9,710 bases of DNA from Gammaproteobacteria bacterium (GCA_028293775.1 JAQGOD010000328.1:1-9710), one strand, 5' to 3'. Counted from the first letter of the stretch, positions 1 through 5,738 are shown. Notes: generated by a model not told the origin, from the sequence alone. Program-made: numbers and translations.

Positions 1-257
1 ACGTGCTGACCGCGGCAGGCATCGAGAGCGAACTGCGCAATCAATATTTGGCCGGTGCCCTGGGTGATTTGCCCATGCTGGAAACCTGGCCGGAGTTGAT
101 GGTCGAGGACACGTTCGAATCGGCCGCACTGCGCGCGCTCGCGAAGGCGGCCACGGCACCGTCGGGCCCTCCTTGGACCTGTGCCCAGTGCGGGGAGCAG
201 CTCGAGCCGCAGTTCACCAGCTGCTGGCGCTGCGGTGCCGCATTTCAGAGTGCATAG
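1..257 (+). CDS. DUF2007-type protein with C-terminal zinc ribbon (5' partial)
   Basis: This is the C-terminal end of a gene that begins left of the window; the GTG at position 3 is probably an internal valine, since the residues from there already lie inside a domain. The first ~45 residues, with AGIESELRNQYLAGALGDLP followed by ETWPEL, resemble the DUF2007 domain, annotated as a putative signal-transducing domain of unknown function. The last ~28 residues form a zinc ribbon, C-x2-C-x10-C-x2-C (CAQC...CWRC), ending 5 residues before the TAG stop. The combination of a DUF2007 domain and a terminal zinc ribbon is known in small bacterial proteins, but no biochemical role can be given. It lies 248 bp from the next gene and is probably a separate transcription unit. 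The domain call is from recognition of conserved residues only. Confidence 0.75.
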   Translation, partial: VLTAAGIESELRNQYLAGALGDLPMLETWPELMVEDTFESAALRALAKAATAPSGPPWTCAQCGEQLEPQFTSCWRCGAAFQSA

Positions 258-360
258 GATGTGCCATCGTGTCCTTCCTCTCATTTCTGTGCAGGCGATC
301 GACCGGTTGCAGTCGAGTTAAGCTCAAAAACTCCTTTATTGTCAGTTACCTACGGTCGCG

Positions 361-379
361 TGTCAGACAAACACTGACA
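361..379. promoter_or_regulatory. Candidate activator site TGTCA-N9-TGACA upstream of the sigma-54 activator gene
   Basis: TGTCAGACAAACACTGACA is a perfect dyad (6-bp arms, 7-bp spacer) lying 127 bp upstream of the activator start. A further TGTCAG half-site sits at 340-345, 21 bp (two helical turns) upstream on the same face. The outer pattern TGTC-N11-GACA recurs at 2767-2785, upstream of the sigma-54 promoter. It resembles the TGTC-N10-GACA sites reported for the enterobacterial sigma-54 activator GlrR. A binding site for the activator encoded at 506 (autoregulation) is inferred, not shown. Confidence 0.4.
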
Positions 380-419
380 TGAGGCAGCGCGAATTCCGAG
401 CCGAGGATCAGCCCCCAGC

Positions 420-434
420 CCTGGCGACACCAGG
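420..434. repeat. Small inverted repeat CCTGG-CGACA-CCAGG
   Basis: A 5-bp perfect dyad with a 5-nt spacer lies between the two larger dyads upstream of the activator gene. With a bulge, the arms extend to AGCC...GGCT. It could be a hairpin in an upstream-initiated transcript or a protein site; nothing distinguishes these. Confidence 0.25.
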
Positions 435-463
435 CTGCACAGGTTACAAATTGACCCGTGTTG

Positions 464-480
464 CGTGTAACGATTACACG
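464..480. promoter_or_regulatory. Perfect 17-bp operator-like palindrome
   Basis: CGTGTAACGATTACACG has perfect 7-bp arms and a 3-bp spacer, ending 25 bp before the activator ATG at 506. A -35-like TTGACC lies at 451-456, so the palindrome fills the spacer and -10 region of a possible sigma-70 promoter. No good -10 hexamer is visible at 17 bp (TTACAC at 474-479). Position and symmetry suit a repressor operator or dimeric-regulator site. The TGTAA/TTACA arms recall GacA-type boxes, but those have a longer spacer. Confidence 0.4.
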
Positions 481-505
481 AGCGCGCCCAGCAGGAGATT
501 TTTGA

Positions 506-1567
506 ATGAATACTGTCAGCTACAGCTTTTCCGAGCGTCCCGCAGCCCCTCCGATCTCGGCCGAGGCCACTTCTTCCTTGTTGGGGAACTCCGCGGCCAT
601 CCAAGAGGTGTTTCGACTGATCGAACGTGTGGGCCCGACCGAGGCCAGCATTCTGTTGACCGGTGAGAGCGGTTCCGGCAAGGAACTGGCGGCGCGGATG
701 ATCCACGAGTGCAGCGCGCGCCGCGCCAAGCCGTTCATCGCCATCAATTGCGGTGCCATCCCGGCGGGATTGATCGAGGCCGAGTTGTTCGGCTACGAAA
801 AAGGCAGTTTCACCGGCGCCGTGCGCGCCCACGCCGGCGTCTTCGAACGCGCCCATGGCGGCACGCTGTTGCTGGACGAAGTCACAGAGATGCCCCTGGA
901 GATGCAAACGCGATTGCTGCGCGTGCTCGAATCGCGCAAGTTTTATCGGGTCGGCGCCAGCATCGAATATAGCTGCGACGTGCGGGTGATTGCCGCCACC
1001 AACCGTTGTCCGTTGACGGCGGTGCAGGCCGGCCAATTGCGCGAGGATTTGCTGTACCGCTTGGCGGTATTCCCCATCGACATGCCGCCGCTGCGCAGCC
1101 GCGGCGATGACGTCGAACTGTTGGCGAATCATTTCCTCTCGCAGCTCAATGCACAGGCGATGACGCAAAAACGCTTGTCCGCGCATGCCCGAATGACGCT
1201 CAAGCAGCATTCCTGGCCGGGCAATGTGCGCGAGCTCAAGAATTGCATTGAGCGGGCTTTCATTCTCGGCGACAGTGTTTTGGAGCTCGCGCCCCTGATT
1301 CAAAACGGCAATGCGCGCAGCGGCGACGCCGTAGCGGGGGGCGCATCCGCGGACCACGCCAATATCGGCTATCCGGCCGATCGCGGCCGACTGGATATTC
1401 GCGTCGGTTCCCGCATCCACGACATGGAGCGCTCGCTGATCGAGGCAACGCTGGACTATTTCAAAGGCAACAAGCGCCGCGCCGCCGATGCGCTGGGCTG
1501 CAGCCTCAAGACTCTGTATAACAAGCTCAACGGTTATTCACAAAGCCAAGAATGCGCGAACTCCTAA
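506..1567 (+). CDS. Sigma-54-dependent transcriptional activator without sensory domain (AAA+ / Fis HTH)
   Basis: This 353-residue protein is a bacterial enhancer-binding protein that hydrolyses ATP to open sigma-54 RNA polymerase promoters. After a ~24-residue N-terminal tail it goes straight into the AAA+ domain: Walker A GESGSGKE at 53-60, the sigma-54 contact loop as GSFTGA at 100-105 (the usual GAFTGA with a serine), and Walker B GGTLLLDE at 118-125. A Fis-type helix-turn-helix occupies ~307-344 (NKRRAADALG...LYNKL). There is no receiver, GAF or PAS domain, so the layout is PspF-like; activity may be set by expression level or a partner protein. The start is supported by AGGAGA at 492-497, 8 nt before the ATG. 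It heads an operon with two response regulators, and a strong sigma-54 promoter follows at 2895. The specific target is inferred from position. Confidence 0.93.
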   Translation: MNTVSYSFSERPAAPPISAEATSSLLGNSAAIQEVFRLIERVGPTEASILLTGESGSGKELAARMIHECSARRAKPFIAINCGAIPAGLIEAELFGYEKGSFTGAVRAHAGVFERAHGGTLLLDEVTEMPLEMQTRLLRVLESRKFYRVGASIEYSCDVRVIAATNRCPLTAVQAGQLREDLLYRLAVFPIDMPPLRSRGDDVELLANHFLSQLNAQAMTQKRLSAHARMTLKQHSWPGNVRELKNCIERAFILGDSVLELAPLIQNGNARSGDAVAGGASADHANIGYPADRGRLDIRVGSRIHDMERSLIEATLDYFKGNKRRAADALGCSLKTLYNKLNGYSQSQECANS

Positions 1568-1595
1568 GTTACGCGCCTCGCAAGGGGAACCAAAA

Positions 1596-2228
1596 GTGTC
1601 AAGAGTATTGATCGCAGACGATCATGCGGTAGTCCGAGCCGGATTCAAGCAGTTCCTGGAAGCAGATTCGACCATCAATGCCGTGGGAGAGGCCGCGAGC
1701 GGCAATGAAACCCTGGACGCGCTGCGCGAATCCGAGTGGGACTTGGTGCTGCTGGATATTCACATGCCGGACCGCAGCGGGCTGGATATTTTGAGGCATA
1801 TTCAAACCGGGCACCCCAACGTCAGGGTTCTCGTCATGAGCGGCCTGCCCGAGCAGCAATATGCCGTCAATGTGCTGCGCGCAGGTGCCAGCGGATACCT
1901 ATCGAAGGACAGCGCCCCGGAAGAGCTCATGAAAGCGGTGCGCACCGTGTTGTCGGGGCGGCGCTACGTGAGCGCGGCACTTGCGGAAATTCTGGTGGCG
2001 GATCTGGACGGCGATCCGGACAAGCCGTTGCACGCGCGGCTGTCTACGCGCGAATTCCAAATCTTTTGTAAGCTGGCGGCCGGCCGCGGCGTCTCGGACA
2101 TCGCCAATGAATTGAGCTTGAGCGTAAAGACCGTCAGCACCTATCGAAGCCGGATCTTGGAGAAAATGAGTTTCACCGCAAACGCAGACATCACCTCCTA
2201 TGCGCTGCGCAATGGGCTGATTCAGTAA
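1596..2228 (+). CDS. NarL/FixJ (UvrY/GacA-like) two-component response regulator
   Basis: This is a 210-residue DNA-binding response regulator. The N-terminal receiver shows the acidic pair D8-D9, phospho-acceptor D54 (LLDIHMP), S82 and K104, all in canonical places. A LuxR-type helix-turn-helix fills ~148-208 (LSTRE...SDIANELSLSVKTVSTYRSRILEKM). I chose the GTG start because AAGGGG at 1582-1587 sits 8 nt upstream and translation then begins at the receiver's first strand (MSRVLIADDH). The reading frame is open back to 1488 inside the preceding gene, but those residues have no domain sense. It follows the activator gene by 28 nt and is probably cotranscribed. The HisKA_3-class kinase at 4326-5738 is its likely partner, since that kinase class pairs with NarL-type regulators. 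Its target promoters are unknown. Confidence 0.93.
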   Translation: MSRVLIADDHAVVRAGFKQFLEADSTINAVGEAASGNETLDALRESEWDLVLLDIHMPDRSGLDILRHIQTGHPNVRVLVMSGLPEQQYAVNVLRAGASGYLSKDSAPEELMKAVRTVLSGRRYVSAALAEILVADLDGDPDKPLHARLSTREFQIFCKLAAGRGVSDIANELSLSVKTVSTYRSRILEKMSFTANADITSYALRNGLIQ

Positions 2229-2276
2229 GTGACGAATCGTGCGCAGCCCTTTCGACTTGCGATTTATTAGAGCGAC

Positions 2277-2672
2277 ATGTTGATGGTTCGCTCATTGCGG
2301 GTATTGCTGGTCGAAGACTCCAAAGTCTTGACCGAACGTTTGACCGAGGCGATCCGGCAAATTTCCGACGTGGAGCTGATCGGCACGGCGGACACGGAGG
2401 CCGCCGCGCTGGCGGCCGTCAAGCGCGATGCAGTCGATGTCATCATCTTGGACCTGCACCTTAAACAGGGCACCGGCTTCGGCGTGATGCGCGCGCTTGC
2501 CACCACCGCGCAAAAGCCCCGCATCATCGTACTGACCAACTACGATCTGCCGGAGTACAAGAATGCGGCGATCGCGCTCGGCGCAACGCATTTCTTGGAC
2601 AAGGCCCGCGACTACGGCCGGCTTCCCGAAGTCTTGCACGAGATCTGCGAAGCGCACCTCGCCAAGCATTAG
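2277..2672 (+). CDS. Stand-alone receiver-domain response regulator (CheY-like)
   Basis: This is a 131-residue receiver with no output domain. Visible signature residues are E13-D14, phospho-acceptor D59 (IILDLHL), T87 and K109; the protein ends about 20 residues after the lysine, so nothing else is fused. It could be a phosphate sink, a phosphorelay intermediate, or a regulator acting by protein contact, for example on the upstream activator, which has no receiver. The start is uncertain: ATG at 2277 or in-frame ATG at 2283, with only a weak TAGAG at 2268-2272 ahead of them. The gene follows the NarL-type regulator by 48 nt in the same direction and is probably the last gene of the operon, followed at once by a palindrome. 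The single-receiver call is secure; the role is inferred. Confidence 0.88.
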   Translation: MLMVRSLRVLLVEDSKVLTERLTEAIRQISDVELIGTADTEAAALAAVKRDAVDVIILDLHLKQGTGFGVMRALATTAQKPRIIVLTNYDLPEYKNAAIALGATHFLDKARDYGRLPEVLHEICEAHLAKH

Positions 2673-2685
2673 TGCGCTAGCGCAC
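2672..2685. terminator. 14-bp perfect palindrome at the end of the regulatory operon
   Basis: GTGCGCTAGCGCAC overlaps the last base of the receiver gene's TAG stop. It can form a short GC-rich hairpin in RNA, but no T-run follows, so a classical intrinsic terminator is not shown. The 10-bp core GCGCTAGCGC recurs at 7072-7081, at the end of another operon. Confidence 0.3.
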
Positions 2686-2766
2686 ATAGGCGCTGCATTT
2701 CCCATCGCCTCGGCATTTGCGCAAGCGACGAATGCGCAACCTCGATGAGTATTTAGCCTTTGAAGC

Positions 2767-2785
2767 TGTCATTGTCCGTCCGACA
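2767..2785. promoter_or_regulatory. Candidate upstream activator site TGTCA-N9-CGACA
   Basis: TGTCATTGTCCGTCCGACA has the same TGTC-N11-GACA outline as the dyad at 361-379 and lies about 110-130 bp upstream of the -24 element, a usual distance for sigma-54 enhancer sites that act by looping. It shares its right GACA with the dyad at 2782-2798. I infer that it binds the activator encoded at 506. Four-base half-sites can match by chance, so this is suggestive only. Confidence 0.4.
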
Positions 2786-2798
2786 TTCACGTAATGTC
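2782..2798. promoter_or_regulatory. Inverted repeat GACATT-CACGT-AATGTC
   Basis: This perfect 6-bp dyad with a 5-bp spacer lies about 100 bp upstream of the sigma-54 -24 element and overlaps the TGTC-N11-GACA site by four bases. It could be a second activator site, or the site of another dimeric regulator such as the NarL-type protein of this locus. Confidence 0.35.
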
Positions 2799-2894
2799 TT
2801 CCACGCGGTCCGGCAATTTCTACATCCAAATCTTCCGCAAAAAAACGCCTGTCGCCAAACTCAGTCAGCGATGGCGCGAGCGCCGCTTATCGAG

Positions 2895-2911
2895 TTGGCA
2901 CGCATGTTGCT
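2895..2911 (+). promoter_or_regulatory. Sigma-54 (RpoN) -24/-12 promoter
   Basis: TTGGCACGCATGTTGCT matches the sigma-54 consensus TGGCAC-N5-TTGCW at every defined position: TGGCAC at 2896-2901, five bases, then TTGCT at 2907-2911. The invariant GG and GC fall at 2897-2898 and 2909-2910. The start of transcription is expected near 2922. The next genes downstream are the DUF4398 and OmpA-domain genes, and a sigma-54 activator gene lies 1.3 kb upstream in the same locus. Transcription itself is not shown. Confidence 0.88.
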
Positions 2912-2947
2912 CCTTCTTTTACGGCCTTAAAATTTAAAGGGGTGCAA

Positions 2948-2989
2948 ATGAGGCAACTATCCCGTGAATGCAAGGTGACCCGATTTTAA
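2948..2989 (+). CDS. Possible 13-codon leader ORF
   Basis: The ORF encodes MRQLSRECKVTRF and starts about 26 nt after the expected sigma-54 transcription start. AAAGGGG at 2936-2942 sits 5 nt before its ATG and, with flanking bases, matches 7 of 9 positions of the ideal Shine-Dalgarno sequence. The stop falls 7 nt before the hairpin at 2996-3031, the layout expected of a translated leader that affects downstream RNA folding. The peptide has no run of a single amino acid that would indicate classical attenuation. An ORF this short can arise by chance. Confidence 0.35.
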   Translation: MRQLSRECKVTRF

Positions 2990-2995
2990 ATTCAA

Positions 2996-3038
2996 GGCGG
3001 CACCTGTGGACTCCTCGGATTAAGGTCCGCCGGTTTTT
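2996..3038 (+). terminator. Terminator-like hairpin in the DUF4398-ompA leader (candidate attenuator)
   Basis: GGCGG-C-ACC (2996-3004) pairs with GGTCCGCC (3024-3031) to give eight base pairs with one bulged C, a 19-nt loop, then GG and five Ts (3034-3038). It lies between the sigma-54 promoter and the first gene, so if functional it would act as an attenuator or conditional terminator. The T-run is short and the loop large, so termination may be weak. An alternative GGAC/GTCC pairing (3008-3011 with 3025-3028) would compete with it. Confidence 0.4.
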
Positions 3039-3058
3039 GCCGCGACATCCAGAGGAGT
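3010..3058 (+). promoter_or_regulatory. Anti-Shine-Dalgarno pairing in the leader
   Basis: ACTCCTC at 3010-3016, in the loop of the leader hairpin, is perfectly complementary over 7 nt to GAGGAGT at 3052-3058, the ribosome binding site of the DUF4398 gene (ATG at 3064). Pairing would hide the site. Because the loop pairs downstream of its own stem, both helices together would form an H-type pseudoknot; otherwise they may alternate. The complementarity is seen; the control is inferred. Confidence 0.4.
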
Positions 3059-3063
3059 AGAAC

Positions 3064-3444
3064 ATGTATCTAGGTTTATCAAAATTGGCCAAGGGAGCAA
3101 GCCTGTGCGCGTTATTCGGCTTAAGTGCCGCGGCCATGGCGGCAGATCCGGTTCCCAACGAGAAGATTGCGGTTGCGAAGTCCTCGGTGCAGCGTGCTGA
3201 ACAAGCCGGGGCGCCGGAACTCGCCCCCGTGGAAATGCAAACGGCGCGCGAAAAATTAGCGCGCGCGGAAAAGGCGATTGCGGACCACAACAAGCAGATT
3301 GCGACGCAGATGGCGGAACAAGCGGATGTGGACGCGCAACTGGCTGAAGCGACGGCGCAGCAGCACAGGGCGCACAAGGCGGCCACCGAGTTCGACGCAA
3401 GTCTGCAAGCGCTGCGGCAAGAATCCCAGCGCAGTACCAATTAA
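3064..3444 (+). CDS. Periplasmic DUF4398-type protein
   Basis: This small exported protein has 126 residues. A signal peptide covers ~1-26 (basic start, hydrophobic core, AMA then AD at the probable cleavage point). The mature part is almost entirely charged and alanine-rich helix, likely coiled coil, with the DUF4398-like pattern VQRAEQAGAPELAP followed by AREKLARAEKAI. DUF4398 is of unknown function and often occurs with OmpA-domain lipoproteins. GAGGAG at 3052-3057, 6 nt before the ATG, fixes the start. It is the first gene after the sigma-54 promoter and is followed after 13 nt by an OmpA-domain gene whose N-terminal half shows the same pattern, so the two probably arose by domain duplication or sharing and may interact in the periplasm. 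No catalytic motif is visible. Confidence 0.85.
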   Translation: MYLGLSKLAKGASLCALFGLSAAAMAADPVPNEKIAVAKSSVQRAEQAGAPELAPVEMQTAREKLARAEKAIADHNKQIATQMAEQADVDAQLAEATAQQHRAHKAATEFDASLQALRQESQRSTN

Positions 3445-3457
3445 GAGGATGTCAGTC

Positions 3458-4336
3458 ATGAAAGCAAAATTATTTACAGGTATTGGCTTGGCGCTGGCAC
3501 TCGGAGCGTGCGTCTCGATGCCGCAGCCGAATGCGGCCCTGGAGTCTGCGCGCTCTGCGGTGCGGACCGCCGAAGCGGATCCTAACGTCAACAAGTACGC
3601 GCCACTGGATCTAGACCAAGCAAGGAAGGACTTGAGCATTGCCGAAGAGGCAAACATGCATCATAGGGATGCCCAAGTTGACCAGCCGGCATATCTGGCG
3701 ACGCAGAATGCACGGCTTGCGCAGGCACACGCCAGCGCCAAGGCGGACGATGCGCGGGTAGCGGCCGGCCAGATCGAGCGCGACCAAATCATGCTCGCGG
3801 CACGCACGCGCGAGGCGGAGAATGCCAAGTCGGCGGCTGCGAACTCGAGGGCGGTGGCGCAGGTGGCCTTGAGCCAGCGCGACCAAGCCAATGAGGAGAC
3901 GGCGCGGGTCCAAGCGGAACTGGATGCGCTCAAGGCGACGCCGACGCCGCGCGGACTGGTCATCACGATCGGCGATGTGTTGTTCGACACCGGTAGGTCA
4001 GAACTCAAATCCGGTGCGGGCCGCAAGCTCGACCAGCTTTCGCAGTTCCTGGTCGAACATCCGGACCGGCGCGTTCAAATCGACGGCTTCACGGACAGCG
4101 TCGGCACCGACGCGTACAACGAAGACCTGTCGCAGCGGCGCGCCGATGCGGTGAAGACGGCGCTGATAAACCGCGGTGTGCAGCCTTCGCGGATAGGCAC
4201 CGAGGGGTATGGCAAGGCGTATCCCGTCGCCAGCAACAACGACTCGGGCGGGCGGCAATTGAACCGCCGCGTCGAAGTAGTGATCGGCGGCGACAATGGC
4301 TCGGCGATTGCGCCGCGCTCCGCCTCTAGGCTTTAG
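3458..4336 (+). CDS. OmpA-family lipoprotein with N-terminal DUF4398-like region
   Basis: This 292-residue outer-membrane lipoprotein tethers to peptidoglycan. The signal peptide ends in a lipobox LGAC with lipidated C18. Residues ~24-100 repeat the DUF4398-like pattern of the preceding protein (SAVRTAEA...YAPLDLDQARKDL), and ~75-160 are alanine-rich coiled coil. The OmpA C-terminal domain spans ~168-277, with VLFDTGRSEL, FTDSVGTDAY and LSQRRADAV; D213 and R228 have the 15-residue spacing of the known peptidoglycan-binding Asp/Arg pair. There is no beta-barrel. The start at 3458 is favoured by GAGG at 3445-3448 and by the signal peptide; an in-frame ATG at 3449 would overlap that site. It is probably cotranscribed with the DUF4398 gene. 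Its last 11 bases overlap the end of the convergent kinase gene. Confidence 0.92.
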   Translation: MKAKLFTGIGLALALGACVSMPQPNAALESARSAVRTAEADPNVNKYAPLDLDQARKDLSIAEEANMHHRDAQVDQPAYLATQNARLAQAHASAKADDARVAAGQIERDQIMLAARTREAENAKSAAANSRAVAQVALSQRDQANEETARVQAELDALKATPTPRGLVITIGDVLFDTGRSELKSGAGRKLDQLSQFLVEHPDRRVQIDGFTDSVGTDAYNEDLSQRRADAVKTALINRGVQPSRIGTEGYGKAYPVASNNDSGGRQLNRRVEVVIGGDNGSAIAPRSASRL

Positions 4337-5738
4337 CTTTCTTCAAAGCAGTGACGCGGGAGGCGGGCACCGGCACGCCTCCTTCGTTTTCCGGGATGAG
4401 CATTCTGCTCAAGGGGATGGTCGCCGTAACGACGGTACCGCCCACATCCCCTCTTCGAACATCGCCGATACCGCCCAGTCCGGCGATTCTGTGGCGCATC
4501 GAGGCCAACCCGTGGGATGTGCTGGTACCGGGGGCGATGCTGGGGATGCCCTTGCCGTCATCGCTAATGCGCAAGGTGAAGGTGTCCGCCGCAATGGTGA
4601 TGGACAGATCCGCGCATTTTGCTTCGGCGTGTTTCAAAATATTGGTCAGGGCTTCCTGCGCGATGCGAAATACACCGATGGCCGCATCGGGGCTGAATTT
4701 CATTTCCAATTCCGGAATGGCCTCCGTACATCGCAGGCCGGTTCGGCGGCAGGTTTCTTTGAATTGCCATCGAATTGCCGTAAACAATCCCATGTTGTCG
4801 AGCAGAGTGGGACGAAGCTCCTCGACCACGCGGCGTTTCAAATCCACGCCGGCGCTCAACGAATCATGAATGCGCTTGAATCGTTGTTCGATGGCAGGAT
4901 CCGCCGTCGGCATGCGCTGTTGGAGCCACGACAGGTCCATGCGAGCGGCCACCAACAGCCCGCCAAGCTCATCGTGCAGTTCGCGCGACAGCGCGGATTT
5001 TTCCTGTTCCGACACGCCCTGCAAATGAGTCGAGAGCGCCGTCAATTCGCGGGTTCTCGCGGCAACTTCTCTTTCCAACTGCATTTTCTGTTCGCGCAAG
5101 GCCGCTGCCTGACGGGCACGTCGGCGCATGTCGCTGTACACCAGCCTAATCGCCAGCAACACCAGACCGATGTTCAGAACGGCGCCGGCAGCGGACAGCC
5201 ATCTGGAGAGGCGAAAATCTCGCTGCCACTCGGCATCTGCGGCGGCCGCCCCAGCGGCTTCCTCTTTACGCATGTTCGCCATGATGGCGTCGATGGAATC
5301 CATGGTGCGCTGGCCGACATCGGTGCGCGCAACGGTAACCGCCGGCACATTGCCGCGCTTTTTCGAAAGCGCCACGCCGTCTTGCAGCTCGGCGAGTTCC
5401 TTGTTGGCCAACATGCGCAGCTGATTGAACTCGCTGCCGGCATCGTCGGTGCCGTAGACATCATGCAAACGGTCAAGCGCGCCGCCCACCTTGGCCACCG
5501 CCGTCGCGTAAGGAGTGAGATACGCGCTTTCGCCCGTGAGTAAGTAGCCCCGCTGCGACGATTCAGCATCGGTGATGAGGCCGGCAAACTCGTTGAGCGC
5601 CTGTTCGCGCAGCTGCGAGCGGTGCACGCGCTCGTTGGCTAGATTGAGCCGCGATTGTCCGGCGGTCGCCGTAAAAAAAAGGCCGATGAGAAAGCCAATG
5701 AGCAAAATCGGCGGTAACGCTATGTACCACCGGCCCAT
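4326..5738 (-). CDS. CHASE3-domain sensor histidine kinase, NarL (HisKA_3) family
   Basis: This membrane sensor kinase has 470 residues from the chosen start. It has a first membrane segment at ~4-22, a CHASE3-type periplasmic region at ~30-170 (the SQRGYLLTGESAYLTPY motif), a second membrane segment at ~180-200, a coiled coil to ~240, a HisKA_3 dimerisation domain with SRELHDELGG (phospho-acceptor H255), and an HATPase with N366 (QEALTNILKH), DDGKG at 393-397 and HGLASM. I chose the ATG at 5738 because GAGGAG lies 9 nt upstream (5753-5748). The in-frame ATG at 5768 adds 10 residues but has no clear ribosome binding site. HisKA_3 kinases phosphorylate NarL/FixJ regulators, so the regulator at 1596-2228 is the natural partner. 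The gene is convergent with the OmpA-domain gene and divergent from the DUF883 operon. The ligand is unknown. Confidence 0.93.
   Translation of the reverse strand: MGRWYIALPPILLIGFLIGLFFTATAGQSRLNLANERVHRSQLREQALNEFAGLITDAESSQRGYLLTGESAYLTPYATAVAKVGGALDRLHDVYGTDDAGSEFNQLRMLANKELAELQDGVALSKKRGNVPAVTVARTDVGQRTMDSIDAIMANMRKEEAAGAAAADAEWQRDFRLSRWLSAAGAVLNIGLVLLAIRLVYSDMRRRARQAAALREQKMQLEREVAARTRELTALSTHLQGVSEQEKSALSRELHDELGGLLVAARMDLSWLQQRMPTADPAIEQRFKRIHDSLSAGVDLKRRVVEELRPTLLDNMGLFTAIRWQFKETCRRTGLRCTEAIPELEMKFSPDAAIGVFRIAQEALTNILKHAEAKCADLSITIAADTFTLRISDDGKGIPSIAPGTSTSHGLASMRHRIAGLGGIGDVRRGDVGGTVVTATIPLSRMLIPENEGGVPVPASRVTALKKAKA

Larger units (their letters stand above)
2673..3063 (+). other. 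391-bp regulatory intergenic region
   Basis: No long ORF is supported here. In order it holds: the palindrome at 2672-2685; TGCGCAA repeated at 2718-2724 and 2733-2739, the first inside the palindrome TTGCGCAA (2717-2724); the dyads at 2767-2798; an A7 tract at 2839-2845, which could bend DNA between activator site and promoter; the sigma-54 promoter at 2895-2911; and a leader of about 142 nt with a short ORF and RNA structure. I found no convincing IHF consensus between the activator site and the promoter. Confidence 0.7.

Noticed and set aside
350..1420. A 356-codon open frame on the - strand opposite the activator gene.
   Set aside because: It is the mirror of a well-supported AAA+ activator in GC-rich DNA. 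Its translation shows no domain and is rich in Arg, Ala, Gly and Gln as shadow frames are.
1488..1595. An upstream extension of the NarL-type regulator, overlapping the activator gene.
   Set aside because: The GTG at 1596 has a ribosome binding site and begins exactly at the receiver's first strand; the extra residues have no domain sense.
2247..2260. A TTGC that could be a -12 element ahead of the lone receiver gene.
   Set aside because: The bases 12 upstream are CC rather than GG, so there is no -24 element.
4296..5543. A 415-codon + strand open frame opposite the kinase gene.
   Set aside because: The kinase on the other strand has complete ordered motifs. The + frame has no recognisable domain, membrane segment or ribosome binding site.
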